A stretch of 11,444 nt of DNA, taken from positions 1-11,444 of the forward strand of contig JADGRS010000058.1 of NCBI GenBank assembly GCA_017880705.1, written 5' to 3'. The position numbers and the translations under genes were made by a program. The stretch is from Burkholderiales bacterium. GTDB taxonomy: Bacteria > Pseudomonadota > Gammaproteobacteria > Burkholderiales > Usitatibacteraceae. This document shows, in pieces, positions 1 through 7,499 of the stretch (within the stretch, counting starts at the first letter, position 1; each line of letters starts with the position of its first letter). Under the pieces are notes generated by a model that had not been told where the DNA came from, searched no databases, and worked only from the letters and a program-made list of their open reading frames with translations.

Positions 1-2
1 CG

Positions 3-3000
3 CTCGCGGCGCTCGTGGCGCTCTTCCTGGGGCTTTTCGCGATCCTCGTGACGCCGCGCGAGGAGGAGCCGCAGATCGACGTCACGATGGCCAACGTCTT
101 CGTGCCTTTCCCCGGCGCGTCGGTGAAGGACGTCGAGTCCCTCGTGACGATTCCCGCGGAGCAGGTGCTCGCGCAGATGCCGGGCGTCGAGCACATCCAT
201 TCGGTGTCGCGCCCGGGAATGGCGCTCGTCACGGTGCAGTTCAAGGTCGGCGTGCCGCGCACGGAAGCGATCGTGCGCGTGCGCGACACGCTCGCCGCCA
301 ACCGCGACTGGGTGTCGCCGGAGCTGGGAGTCCTCGAGCCCGTGGTGAGGCCGCGCGGCATCGACGACGTGCCGGTGGTCGCGCTCACGGTCTGGAGCGA
401 CGATCCCGCCAAGGGGGCGTTCGAGCTCGAGCGCGTCGCGCACGCGATCGAGTCGGAATTGAAGCGGGTGCCCGGCACGCGCGAGGTGCAGACCCTCGGA
501 GGACCGGGGCGCACGGTGCGCGTTCTTCTCGACGCCGATCGAATGAACGCGAGCGGCGTTTCGGCGATCGACGTTCGCAACGCGCTGCAGCTTTCGAACG
601 TGGCGCTGCCTTCGGGCTCGATCGTGCGCGGGAACCGCGAGGTCGTCGTGGAGACCGGCAACTATCTCGAGAGCGCCGCCGACGTGCGCGCGCTCGTGGT
701 GGGCGCGGTCGAGCGCCGCCCGGTGCTGCTGGGCGACGTGGCGGAAGTCGTGGATGGCGCCGAACCGGCCTCGAAGTACGTGTGGATCGGGGCCGGCGCC
801 GCGGCCGGCAAGGCGGGGGTCGCGCGCGGCGAGCGTCCCGCCGTCACGATCCAGGTCACCAAGAAGCCCGGCGAGAACGCGGTGGAGGTGGCTTCTCGCG
901 TGATGCGGCGCATGGAGGAGCTCCAGGGCACGCTCATCCCCGCCGATGTGAAATTCGCGGTGACGCGCGACTACGGGCTCACCGCCGACGACAAGGCGAA
1001 GAGCCTCATGAAGAAGCTCGTCTTCGCGACGCTGTCCGTGGTGGCGCTGGTGTTCATCGCGCTCGGCCGGCGCGAGGCGGCGATCGTCGGCACGGCGGTC
1101 GTGCTCACTCTGTCGGCCACGCTCTTCGCGTCGTGGGCGTGGGGCTTCACCTTGAACCGCGTGTCGCTCTTCGCCCTCATCTTTTCGATCGGCATCCTCG
1201 TGGACGACGCGATCGTGGTGGTCGAGAACATCCACCGCCGCCGCGCGAGGACCGACGAGCCGCTCGCCGCCGTCGTTCCGGTGGCCGTCGACGAGGTGGG
1301 CGGCCCGACCATCCTCGCGACGCTCACGGTGATCGCCGCGCTCCTGCCGATGGCGTTCGTGAGCGGGCTCATGGGCCCGTACATGGGCCCCATTCCGATC
1401 AACGCGAGCCTGGGCATGCTGATTTCGCTCGCCATCGCGTTCACCGTGACGCCGTGGCTCGCCCTGAAGCTCCTCGCCGATCGCGTCCACGGGAGCGCGT
1501 CGGCCTTCGACGCGAGGCTCGAGCGCGGCTTTGCCCGCCTGCTGGCTCCATTTCTCGCCGACGCGCGCGCGCCACGCAACCGGCGGCGCCTCGCGATCGG
1601 CATCGCGGCGGCGATCGCGGCCTCCATCGGGCTCGCGGCGGTGAAGCTCGTCGTCCTCAAGATGCTGCCCTTCGACAACAAGAGCGAGTTCCAGGTGGTG
1701 GTCGACATGCCCGCCGGGACTCCCGTGGAGATCACGGCGGCGGCGCTGCACGAGCTGGGTGCGCAGGTCGCCACGCTGCCCGAAGTGACCGACTACGAGG
1801 CCTATGCGGGGCTTGCATCGCCGATCAACTTCAACGGCCTCGTGCGCCAATACGCGCTGAGGAGCGCGCCGGAGCAGGGCGACCTGCAGGTGAACCTCGT
1901 CGACAAGTCCGCGCGCCATCGCAAGAGTCACGAGATCGCGCGCGCCGCGCGCCCGAAGCTCGAGGAGATCGGGAGGCGCTGGGGCGCGCGCGTGAAGGTG
2001 GTCGAGGTGCCCCCGGGCCCGCCGGTTCTCTCGCCGATCGTCGCGGAGGTCTACGGGCCCGACGAAGCCGGGCGCATCCGCGTGGCGAAGGAAGTGCGCG
2101 CGGCGCTCGCGGCGACGCCCGACGTGGTGGGAATCGACGACACGGTCGAGGACCTCGCACCGAGGCTCGTGCTCAAGGTGGACCAGGCCAAGGCGGCGCT
2201 CGCCGGCATCTCGCGCCGCGACGTGGTGGAGACGTTGCGCATGGGCCTCACGGGCGCGGACGTGACGCCGCTGCACGACGGCCATTCGAAATACGAGGTG
2301 CCGGTGCGCGTCGCGCTGGCGGCGGAACGCCATGGCGACCTGTCGGACCTCCTGAAGCTCAACCTGCGCGCGCTCGACGGCTCGCTCGTGCCGCTCTCCG
2401 AGACCGTGCGCGTGGTGACGAACGACCGCGACCGTCCCGCGTACCGCAAGGACCTGCTGCCGGTGGTGTACGTGGTGGCCGACGAGGCCGGGCGGCTCGA
2501 CAGCCCGCTCTACGGACTATTCGCCGCGCGCTCGCGGATCTTTGCCGATGGCGGTATCGCTCCCGCCGAATACTTCATCCGCCAACCCTCGGATCCGTAT
2601 CGCGCCTATGCCGTGAAGTGGGACGGCGAGTGGCAGGTGACCTACGAGACGTTTCGCGACATGGGGCTCGCGTACGCGGTGGGCCTGGTTCTCATATACC
2701 TGCTGGTGGTGGCGCAGTTTCGCTCGTACCTGGTGCCGCTCGTGATCATGGCCCCGATCCCGCTGACGGTGATCGGCGTCATGCCCGGGCACGCGCTCCT
2801 GGGCGCGCCGTTCACCGCGACCTCGATGATCGGCATGATCGCGCTCGCCGGCATCATCGTGAGGAACTCGATCCTGCTGGTGGACTTCGTGAACCAGCGC
2901 CTCGCCGAGGGCCTGCCTCTCGAGGAAGCCGTGATGCAGTCGGCGGCCGCGCGCGCCAAGCCCATCGCGCTCACGGCGCTCGCGGCGATGATCGGGGCGG

Positions 3001-3140
3001 CGTTCATCCTCGACGACCCGATCTTCAACGGGCTCGCGATCTCGCTTCTCTTCGGCATCCTGGTCTCGACGCTCCTCACGCTCCTCGTCATTCCGCTGCT
3101 CTACTACCTCGTGGCGCGGCGGAGCGTCGCCGGCCCTTGA
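3..3140 (+). CDS. RND efflux permease subunit (AcrB/HAE1-like), 5' partial
   Basis: This is an inner-membrane proton-driven pump subunit of a tripartite efflux system. The left edge cuts it inside the first membrane helix. The frame is open from the first bases and the visible sequence begins with the end of TM1, followed by PREEEPQIDV, a motif typical of one RND branch. With 1045 codons visible and a usual length of 1030-1070, only about 15-30 residues are missing. Counting from the codon at base 3, a periplasmic porter domain is followed by a hydrophobic block from about residue 340. The TM4 pair Asp401-Asp402, in GILVDDAIVVVEN, matches the proton-relay aspartates of AcrB. A second porter domain follows, then a last helix block from about residue 885. 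Arg954, in IIVRNSILLVDF, sits where AcrB has its relay Lys. The adaptor gene would be expected upstream, outside the window. The substrate cannot be read from the sequence. Confidence 0.93.
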   Translation, partial: LAALVALFLGLFAILVTPREEEPQIDVTMANVFVPFPGASVKDVESLVTIPAEQVLAQMPGVEHIHSVSRPGMALVTVQFKVGVPRTEAIVRVRDTLAANRDWVSPELGVLEPVVRPRGIDDVPVVALTVWSDDPAKGAFELERVAHAIESELKRVPGTREVQTLGGPGRTVRVLLDADRMNASGVSAIDVRNALQLSNVALPSGSIVRGNREVVVETGNYLESAADVRALVVGAVERRPVLLGDVAEVVDGAEPASKYVWIGAGAAAGKAGVARGERPAVTIQVTKKPGENAVEVASRVMRRMEELQGTLIPADVKFAVTRDYGLTADDKAKSLMKKLVFATLSVVALVFIALGRREAAIVGTAVVLTLSATLFASWAWGFTLNRVSLFALIFSIGILVDDAIVVVENIHRRRARTDEPLAAVVPVAVDEVGGPTILATLTVIAALLPMAFVSGLMGPYMGPIPINASLGMLISLAIAFTVTPWLALKLLADRVHGSASAFDARLERGFARLLAPFLADARAPRNRRRLAIGIAAAIAASIGLAAVKLVVLKMLPFDNKSEFQVVVDMPAGTPVEITAAALHELGAQVATLPEVTDYEAYAGLASPINFNGLVRQYALRSAPEQGDLQVNLVDKSARHRKSHEIARAARPKLEEIGRRWGARVKVVEVPPGPPVLSPIVAEVYGPDEAGRIRVAKEVRAALAATPDVVGIDDTVEDLAPRLVLKVDQAKAALAGISRRDVVETLRMGLTGADVTPLHDGHSKYEVPVRVALAAERHGDLSDLLKLNLRALDGSLVPLSETVRVVTNDRDRPAYRKDLLPVVYVVADEAGRLDSPLYGLFAARSRIFADGGIAPAEYFIRQPSDPYRAYAVKWDGEWQVTYETFRDMGLAYAVGLVLIYLLVVAQFRSYLVPLVIMAPIPLTVIGVMPGHALLGAPFTATSMIGMIALAGIIVRNSILLVDFVNQRLAEGLPLEEAVMQSAAARAKPIALTALAAMIGAAFILDDPIFNGLAISLLFGILVSTLLTLLVIPLLYYLVARRSVAGP

Positions 3141-3166
3141 CGGGCCATGACGCGGACGCCTATTGT
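3137..3166 (+). promoter_or_regulatory. Candidate sigma70 promoter for sorAB
   Basis: TTGACG at 3137-3142 overlaps the stop codon of the RND gene. After an 18-base spacer comes TATTGT at 3161-3166, which matches TATAAT at four of six positions. This would start transcription near 3173, about 37 bases before the sorA start codon. No terminator hairpin is evident between the RND gene and sorA, so read-through from the pump gene is equally possible. This is a pattern match only. Confidence 0.35.
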
Positions 3167-3197
3167 TCCCTTGAGCGCGGGCTCCACGCGCTGCCGC

Positions 3198-3203
3198 AGG
3201 AGG
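3198..3203 (+). promoter_or_regulatory. Ribosome binding site fixing the sorA start
   Basis: A perfect AGGAGG lies six bases before the ATG at 3210. It favours that start over an in-frame ATG at 3147, which has no such site. The shorter protein begins directly with the Tat signal. Confidence 0.85.
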
Positions 3204-3209
3204 AAAACC

Positions 3210-4430
3210 ATGCTTGGCCGCCGCCGCTTCCTCGCCGGACTCGCCGTCCCGGCGATCTCGTCGCTTTCACCCGCATCGTCTTTCGCCGCGAAGGTGTGGC
3301 AACCGCCCGAGCTGCCCGAGGGCGCGATCGAGGAGGGCGGTCTCGAGCGCATCGCGGGAAAGGTTCCGCTCATCAAGCGCAGCTTTCGCCCGCCGAACTT
3401 CGAGACGCCGCTCGATTATTTCCGCGATCCGATCACGCGCAACGACGCTTTCTTCGTGCGCTATCACCTCTCGGGCATTCCCGAGGTCGACGCGAAGACG
3501 TGGCGCCTGAAGATCGGCGGCGACGCCGCGCGCACGCCTCTGGAATACGACCTCCCGCGGCTGCGCAAGGAATTCGAGAGCGTGGATCTCGTGGCGGTCT
3601 GCCAATGCTCCGGCAACCGCCGCGGAATGTTCCAGCCCCATGTCCCCGGCGTCGAGTGGGGCGTGGGCGCCATGGGAAACGCGCGCTGGACGGGCGTGCG
3701 GCTGCGCGATGTGCTGCAGAAGGCGGGCGTCGGCGACAACGCCGTCGAGATCGCCTTCAACGGGGCGGACATGCCCGCGATCCAGGGCACGCCCGATTTC
3801 AAGAAGAGCCTGCCGGTGCCGCGAGCGCTCGACGACACGACCCTCATCGCCTTCGAGATGAACGGCAAGCCGCTGCCGCATTGGAACGGCTTCCCCGCGC
3901 GGCTGATCGTCGGAGGCTGGACCGGGACATACTGGATGAAGCACCTCACCGAGATCGAGATCCGCTCCAAGCCCCTTTCCGAGTTCTGGATGACTCCCGC
4001 GTATCGCATTCCCGCCGGGCTCTTTCCAACGGTCGATCACTTTCCGACGCAGGAAACGGCGGCCAACCAGCCGATCACCGACATCGTCGTCAACTCGCTC
4101 GTCACCTCGATCCACGATGGCCAGCGCGTGACGCGCGGCCAGATGGTGGACGTCGCGGGCGTCGCGTGGGATGGCGGGCGCGGCATTCGCGACGTCGAGG
4201 TGTCCACCGATGGCGGCAGCTCATGGGTGCTCGCGCAGCTCGGCAAGGACCTCGGGCGCCTCTCCTTCCGCACGTTCATGCACAAGTTCCGCGTCGCCGC
4301 GGGGGATGCGCCCGTGGTCATGGTGAGAGCGATCAACCAACGCGGCGACGTGCAGTCCCCGAAGCTCATCCTCAATCCCGCGGGCTATCACCACAATGTG
4401 ATCCCGCGCATCCGGCTGGAGGTGGCGTGA
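3210..4430 (+). CDS. sorA: Sulfite:cytochrome c oxidoreductase, molybdenum subunit (SorA-like)
   Basis: This is a periplasmic molybdopterin enzyme of the sulfite oxidase family that oxidises sulfite to sulfate. From the ATG at 3210 it is 406 residues. The N-terminus RRRFLAG plus a hydrophobic stretch ending near SSFAA is a twin-arginine export signal, as expected for a protein folded around its cofactor. Cys133, in CQCSGNRRG, is the Mo-binding cysteine of the family. Arg84 and His86 (VRYH) and Tyr265 (TPAYR) fall at a constant offset of 29 from the active-site residues I recall for Starkeya novella SorA (Arg55, His57, Cys104, Tyr236). The C-terminal part, from about residue 285, is the Ig-like Mo-co dimerisation domain (VSTDGGSSW). 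The stop overlaps the sorB start by one base, so the two are translationally coupled. A SoxC-type sulfur dehydrogenase is the alternative, but the dedicated small cytochrome next door argues for SorA. Confidence 0.9.
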   Translation: MLGRRRFLAGLAVPAISSLSPASSFAAKVWQPPELPEGAIEEGGLERIAGKVPLIKRSFRPPNFETPLDYFRDPITRNDAFFVRYHLSGIPEVDAKTWRLKIGGDAARTPLEYDLPRLRKEFESVDLVAVCQCSGNRRGMFQPHVPGVEWGVGAMGNARWTGVRLRDVLQKAGVGDNAVEIAFNGADMPAIQGTPDFKKSLPVPRALDDTTLIAFEMNGKPLPHWNGFPARLIVGGWTGTYWMKHLTEIEIRSKPLSEFWMTPAYRIPAGLFPTVDHFPTQETAANQPITDIVVNSLVTSIHDGQRVTRGQMVDVAGVAWDGGRGIRDVEVSTDGGSSWVLAQLGKDLGRLSFRTFMHKFRVAAGDAPVVMVRAINQRGDVQSPKLILNPAGYHHNVIPRIRLEVA

Positions 4431-4720
4431 TGAGGATCGTTCACGGCATTGCACTATCGATCTGCGCGCTCGCGGCCGGCGTCGTCCTGGCGGGCGAGGA
4501 GAAGATCCAGCTCAAGGAAGGCCCGGGCGTGGACAAGGTGCGCGCCAACTGCGTCTCCTGCCACAGCCTCGACTATGTTCTGGGCAATTCCCCGTTCCTC
4601 GACGACAAGGGATGGGACGCGGAAGTGAAGAAGATGATCAACGCGTTCAAGGCGCCCATCAAGCCCGAGGACGCCGCCCCGATCGCGGAATATCTCGCCC
4701 GGTACTACGGCAAGCGCTGA
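4430..4720 (+). CDS. sorB: Sulfite:cytochrome c oxidoreductase, cytochrome c subunit (SorB-like)
   Basis: This is a 96-residue exported monohaem cytochrome c that takes electrons from the molybdenum subunit and passes them to soluble cytochrome c or the terminal oxidase. The first 21 residues form a Sec signal (hydrophobic core, likely cleavage after VLA). The haem motif is Cys41-Val-Ser-Cys44-His45. It is followed by SLDYVLGNSPFL and a WDAEVKKMI segment, whose Met69 is a candidate sixth haem ligand. The arrangement CHSLDY, then W-x-AEV-x-KMI, then API, then a YL-x-x-YY tail fits the SorB pattern. The ATG shares its first base with the upstream stop (TGATG), and GGAGG at 4418-4422 sits seven bases before it, inside sorA. 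The assignment rests on the motif pattern plus the sorA neighbour. Confidence 0.88.
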   Translation: MRIVHGIALSICALAAGVVLAGEEKIQLKEGPGVDKVRANCVSCHSLDYVLGNSPFLDDKGWDAEVKKMINAFKAPIKPEDAAPIAEYLARYYGKR

Positions 4721-4727
4721 CGCACGA

Positions 4728-5195
4728 CTACTCCAACCTATAGGCCGAGTGGCACGCGACGCATTGCGCGGTCACGGCCGATAGCGCTTCGATCGCGCCC
4801 CTGACATCGCCGCTGGCGCCGGCGTTGGTCGCCGCGATGCTGAAGCGGCTCGCGGCCTTGTGCATGCCGGTGCCGATGTCCTGCATCGCGGGCGGCATGT
4901 ATTGCGCGACGTCGTGCGCGCCGTGCAGCTCGAGGGAGCTCAGGCCCAGGCGGTGCTCGGAGATCTCGGCGGCGCGATCGAACTCGCCGCGGCCGAGCGC
5001 CTGCTCGATCTGCTGCAGCGTGGCGAGGTGATCGCGCATGTTGGCGAGGGTGTGCCGCCGCAGCTCGTCGGGAAAGCGCACCGCCACGCGCGTATCCGTC
5101 GCGGCGGCGTGCTCATGGACGGACGGGGTCGCGCACGATGTCGCCGCGAGCGCTGCCAGGGTGCTCGCAACGGCGAAACGCTTCGCGGGTCGCAT
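4728..5195 (-). CDS. c-type cytochrome of the c'/c556 four-helix type
   Basis: This 155-residue exported haem protein has its single haem motif at the extreme C-terminus, Cys145-Val-Ala-Cys148-His149 followed by SAYR, the hallmark of class II cytochromes (c' and c556). The N-terminus is a signal sequence. LAATSC with Cys21 resembles a lipobox, but Ala rather than Leu at -3 makes lipid anchoring uncertain. The middle is predicted helical, and Met53 (LANMRDHL) lies in the first helix, where c556 proteins carry their axial Met. A c556-like His/Met haem is therefore more likely than a five-coordinate c' haem. GAGG sits eight bases before the chosen ATG. The gene converges on sorB with a 7-base gap and diverges from the UbiB-family gene. 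An electron carrier role is likely, but a link to sulfite oxidation is only suggested by position. Confidence 0.82.
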   Translation of the reverse strand: MRPAKRFAVASTLAALAATSCATPSVHEHAAATDTRVAVRFPDELRRHTLANMRDHLATLQQIEQALGRGEFDRAAEISEHRLGLSSLELHGAHDVAQYMPPAMQDIGTGMHKAASRFSIAATNAGASGDVRGAIEALSAVTAQCVACHSAYRLE

Positions 5196-5324
5196 CGGAC
5201 GGGCCTCGCTTCATGGGGATTCGCCAGTGTATCCCCGCGCGCGGCGGGAGGCGTTTGATCTGCCGCAATCGCCTCGCCGGGACGCGAGCTACAGTCGATC
5301 CATAGCCACGAGTGGAACGCGCAA

Positions 5325-7004
5325 ATGCTGCTTGCATCGATCGAACGCCTGCGGGCGCTGCCGCGCTTCGTCGAGATCGCGCGCACCATGGTGCGATTCG
5401 GCATGCACGACCTGGTGCATTCGGTCGGCATCCATCGCGTCCTCGACGAAACGGGCCATGCGCTCGGCTGGGATCCGGAACCCGAGCTCGCCGCGAAGCC
5501 GTTGCCCGAGCGGCTGCGCCTCGCGCTGGAGGCGCTCGGCCCTGCGTTCGTGAAGCTCGGTCAAGTGCTTGCATCGCGCGTGGACCTGCTCGGCCCCGAA
5601 TGGATCGCGAGCCTCGACCGCCTTCACGACCACGCGAGCCCGGTCGCCTTCGACGCGCTCGAGGCGCAGCTGCTCGCGGACCTCGGCGCGCCGGTCGCGC
5701 GCGCCTTCGCCACTTTCGACATCGCGCCGAGCGCGGCGGGCTCGGTCGCGCAGGTGCATCGCGCCTCGCTTCCCGGCGGCGCGCAGGTCGCGGTGAAGAT
5801 CCGGCGCCCGGGAGTCGAGGCCTCGATCGAGGCCGATGTGCTCCTGCTCGAAGCGCTCGCCACCTGGTGGGAGGAAGAGCAGCCCGAGTCGCGGCGCTAC
5901 CAGCCGGTGGAGGTCGTACGCCAGCTGCGCAAGTCGCTCGCGCGCGAGGTCGATTTCAGCGCCGAGGCCCGCGCCCAGGAGCGTTTCGCGGAAAGCTTCC
6001 GCGACAGCGAGACGATCGTGGTGCCGCGGGTGCACGCGCAGTTCACGCGCCCGTCGCTCCTCGTGATGGATTGGATCGACGGCGTCCCGGCGACGGATCT
6101 CGAGGCCGTGGACGCCGCGGGCCTCGATCGCGAGCTGCTCGCCGGCCGCGGCGCCGACGCCGTGCTGAAGATGGTGCTGGTCGACGGCTTCTTCCACGCG
6201 GATCCGCATCCGGGCAACGTCTTCTTCCTCGCCGACAACCGCGTTGCGCTGATCGACTTCGGCATGGTGGGATGGCTCTCCGACAAGCGGCGCGACGAGC
6301 TCGTGGACCTGATGGCCGCGCTCGCCGCGCGCGATCCCGACGCGATGCGCGACGTGCTGATCGGTTGGGCCGATGGAGAGCGCGTGCACGCGGAGCGGTT
6401 CTCCGAGGACATCGGGCGCATGCTGCACCTCTACGAGCACGCGGCGTTGCGCGAGATCCATCTCGGCACGCTGCTCTCGGAAATCGCGGCGGTCATGCGC
6501 GAGCACCACCTGACGATGCCCGCCGACCTGGCGCTCCTCTTCAAGGCGCTCATCACGCTCGAGGGCCTGGGCACGCGCCTGGTGCCGCACTTCCGGTTGA
6601 TCGAGCACGTGACGCCCTACGTGGAGCGCCTGGTGCGCGAGCGCTGGGAGCCGCGGCGCGCGGCGGAGAGGCTATCGGGCCTCACGCGCGAGACGGGGCG
6701 CGCCTTGCGCGCATTTCCGCGGCTGCTCGAGGCGCTCGCGCGCCGCCTGGGCAACGAGGACCTCGCGATCCGCCTCGAGATGCGCGAGCTGGGAAACTTC
6801 GGCCGTCAGCTCGAGAGCAGCGTGAACCGCCTCACCATCGGCATGGTCACCGCCGCGCTCATCGTGGGCTCCTCGATCCTCATGGCGCTGTCGAGCTCGC
6901 AGCAATCCTTCGCCGCGTGGTTTTTCGGCGCGGTGGGCGTCGCGATCTCCTTCGCCAACAGCATCTGGCTCATCGTCTCCATACGCCGCTCGCGCCGCCG
7001 CTGA
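5325..7004 (+). CDS. ABC1/UbiB (AarF) family atypical kinase
   Basis: This is a 559-residue membrane-anchored protein of the UbiB/ABC1/ADCK family, which supports ubiquinone biosynthesis or lipid handling, probably as an ATPase. The family features appear in order: the inhibitory KxGQ motif at Lys77-Gln80, the Ala-rich nucleotide loop SAAGSVAQVH at 136-145, the conserved Lys158 (VAVKIRRPG), EVDFSAEA at 208-215, the catalytic-loop equivalent HADPHPGN at 291-298, and the metal-binding Asp311 in IDFG. Two C-terminal membrane helices lie at about 503-522 and 531-552, as in UbiB. The N-terminal stretch IARTMVRFGMHDL recalls the start of E. coli UbiB. The gene stands alone, without ubiE or ubiJ beside it, so it may be a paralogue and I give no symbol. 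Only a weak GGAA-like site precedes the ATG. Its stop is 3 bases from that of the converging gene. Confidence 0.9.
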   Translation: MLLASIERLRALPRFVEIARTMVRFGMHDLVHSVGIHRVLDETGHALGWDPEPELAAKPLPERLRLALEALGPAFVKLGQVLASRVDLLGPEWIASLDRLHDHASPVAFDALEAQLLADLGAPVARAFATFDIAPSAAGSVAQVHRASLPGGAQVAVKIRRPGVEASIEADVLLLEALATWWEEEQPESRRYQPVEVVRQLRKSLAREVDFSAEARAQERFAESFRDSETIVVPRVHAQFTRPSLLVMDWIDGVPATDLEAVDAAGLDRELLAGRGADAVLKMVLVDGFFHADPHPGNVFFLADNRVALIDFGMVGWLSDKRRDELVDLMAALAARDPDAMRDVLIGWADGERVHAERFSEDIGRMLHLYEHAALREIHLGTLLSEIAAVMREHHLTMPADLALLFKALITLEGLGTRLVPHFRLIEHVTPYVERLVRERWEPRRAAERLSGLTRETGRALRAFPRLLEALARRLGNEDLAIRLEMRELGNFGRQLESSVNRLTIGMVTAALIVGSSILMALSSSQQSFAAWFFGAVGVAISFANSIWLIVSIRRSRRR

Positions 7005-7007
7005 TTG

Positions 7008-7499
7008 CTAACGCGACCAGGTGGCGCGCAGGAAGTTCTCGTCCTTGCTGTAGTCGAGCTTGAGCTCGCCCTTGTAGGCGTCGTGCACGGCGCGGGCAAT
7101 GACGCTCGCGAGGTGCGCGTCCGTGGTCGTGACGAGCAGGCCTTGCGCAACATCCTTCACGGCGATGATGCGTTGCAGGGGGTGGTCGCGCTTGCCGCTC
7201 TCCCCGCGCGCCATGACGAGACCGATGATGTCGCCGCGATGCTGCGGCAGGAATTCTCCCCGAAGCGTCACGTAGCCGGCGGGAAAGTCGTCCTCGATGC
7301 GGCGGCACGCGGGGCACTTGTGGGACGCGGCGCCGGCGGGCGCGTCGAGCCACGTCCAGCGCCCCTTCAGATAGGTCGCGTGACAGACGGGACAGGCCGC
7401 CGGATCGGGCATCTTCGCGACATCGCGGTAGCTGTCGTCACGGCGCTCCCGCAGGCCCTGTTCCCTGCCGGCATGCTGAAACCCGCGTTCACTTTTCAT
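7008..7499 (-). CDS. BCAM0308-type zinc-ribbon protein
   Basis: This is a 163-residue soluble protein with two CxxC pairs, Cys36-Pro-Val-Cys39 and Cys62-Pro-Ala-Cys65, framing a GRWTW segment: a zinc-ribbon layout. They are followed by RRIEDDFPAGYVTLRG and a conserved-looking EFLPQHRGDI stretch. This matches my memory of the small family named after Burkholderia cenocepacia BCAM0308. No biochemical function is known to me. I chose the ATG at 7499 over the ATGs at 7514 and 7517 because AAGGAG lies six bases before it. It is the last gene of the minus-strand operon and its start overlaps the end of the helix-hairpin-helix gene by 11 bases. BCAM0308 belongs, as I recall, to the low-oxygen-activated locus of B. 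cenocepacia, which fits the FNR-type box driving this operon. Confidence 0.75.
   Translation of the reverse strand: MKSERGFQHAGREQGLRERRDDSYRDVAKMPDPAACPVCHATYLKGRWTWLDAPAGAASHKCPACRRIEDDFPAGYVTLRGEFLPQHRGDIIGLVMARGESGKRDHPLQRIIAVKDVAQGLLVTTTDAHLASVIARAVHDAYKGELKLDYSKDENFLRATWSR

Noticed and set aside
782..4720. A 3.9 kb open frame running through the RND gene and sorA and ending with sorB
   Set aside because: Only its last 96 codons (sorB) have protein-like sequence. The rest is Arg/Gly/Ala/His-rich text from an alternative frame of high-GC genes that rarely contains stops. The true start of sorB is the ATG at 4430.
5196..5324. Promoter signals in the divergent spacer before the UbiB-family gene (TTGATC at 5255, TACAGT at 5290, minus-strand TACACT near 5229)
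   Set aside because: The hexamers have wrong spacing or no partner, and TTGATC lacks the ATCAA half needed for an FNR box.
5289..6608. A 439-codon minus-strand frame opposite the UbiB-family gene
   Set aside because: It is rich in His, Arg, Glu and Ala with no recognisable motif. It is the mirror of a strongly GC3-biased gene.
6991..7028. CGCGCC and GGCGCG as arms of a terminator between the convergent genes
   Set aside because: The loop would be about 26 bases and no T-tract follows. Such short complementary GC words are expected by chance at this composition.
5312..7063. A second long plus-strand frame over the UbiB-family gene
   Set aside because: Its product is low-complexity Arg/Ala/Gly/Pro, whereas the 5325-7004 frame carries every UbiB motif.
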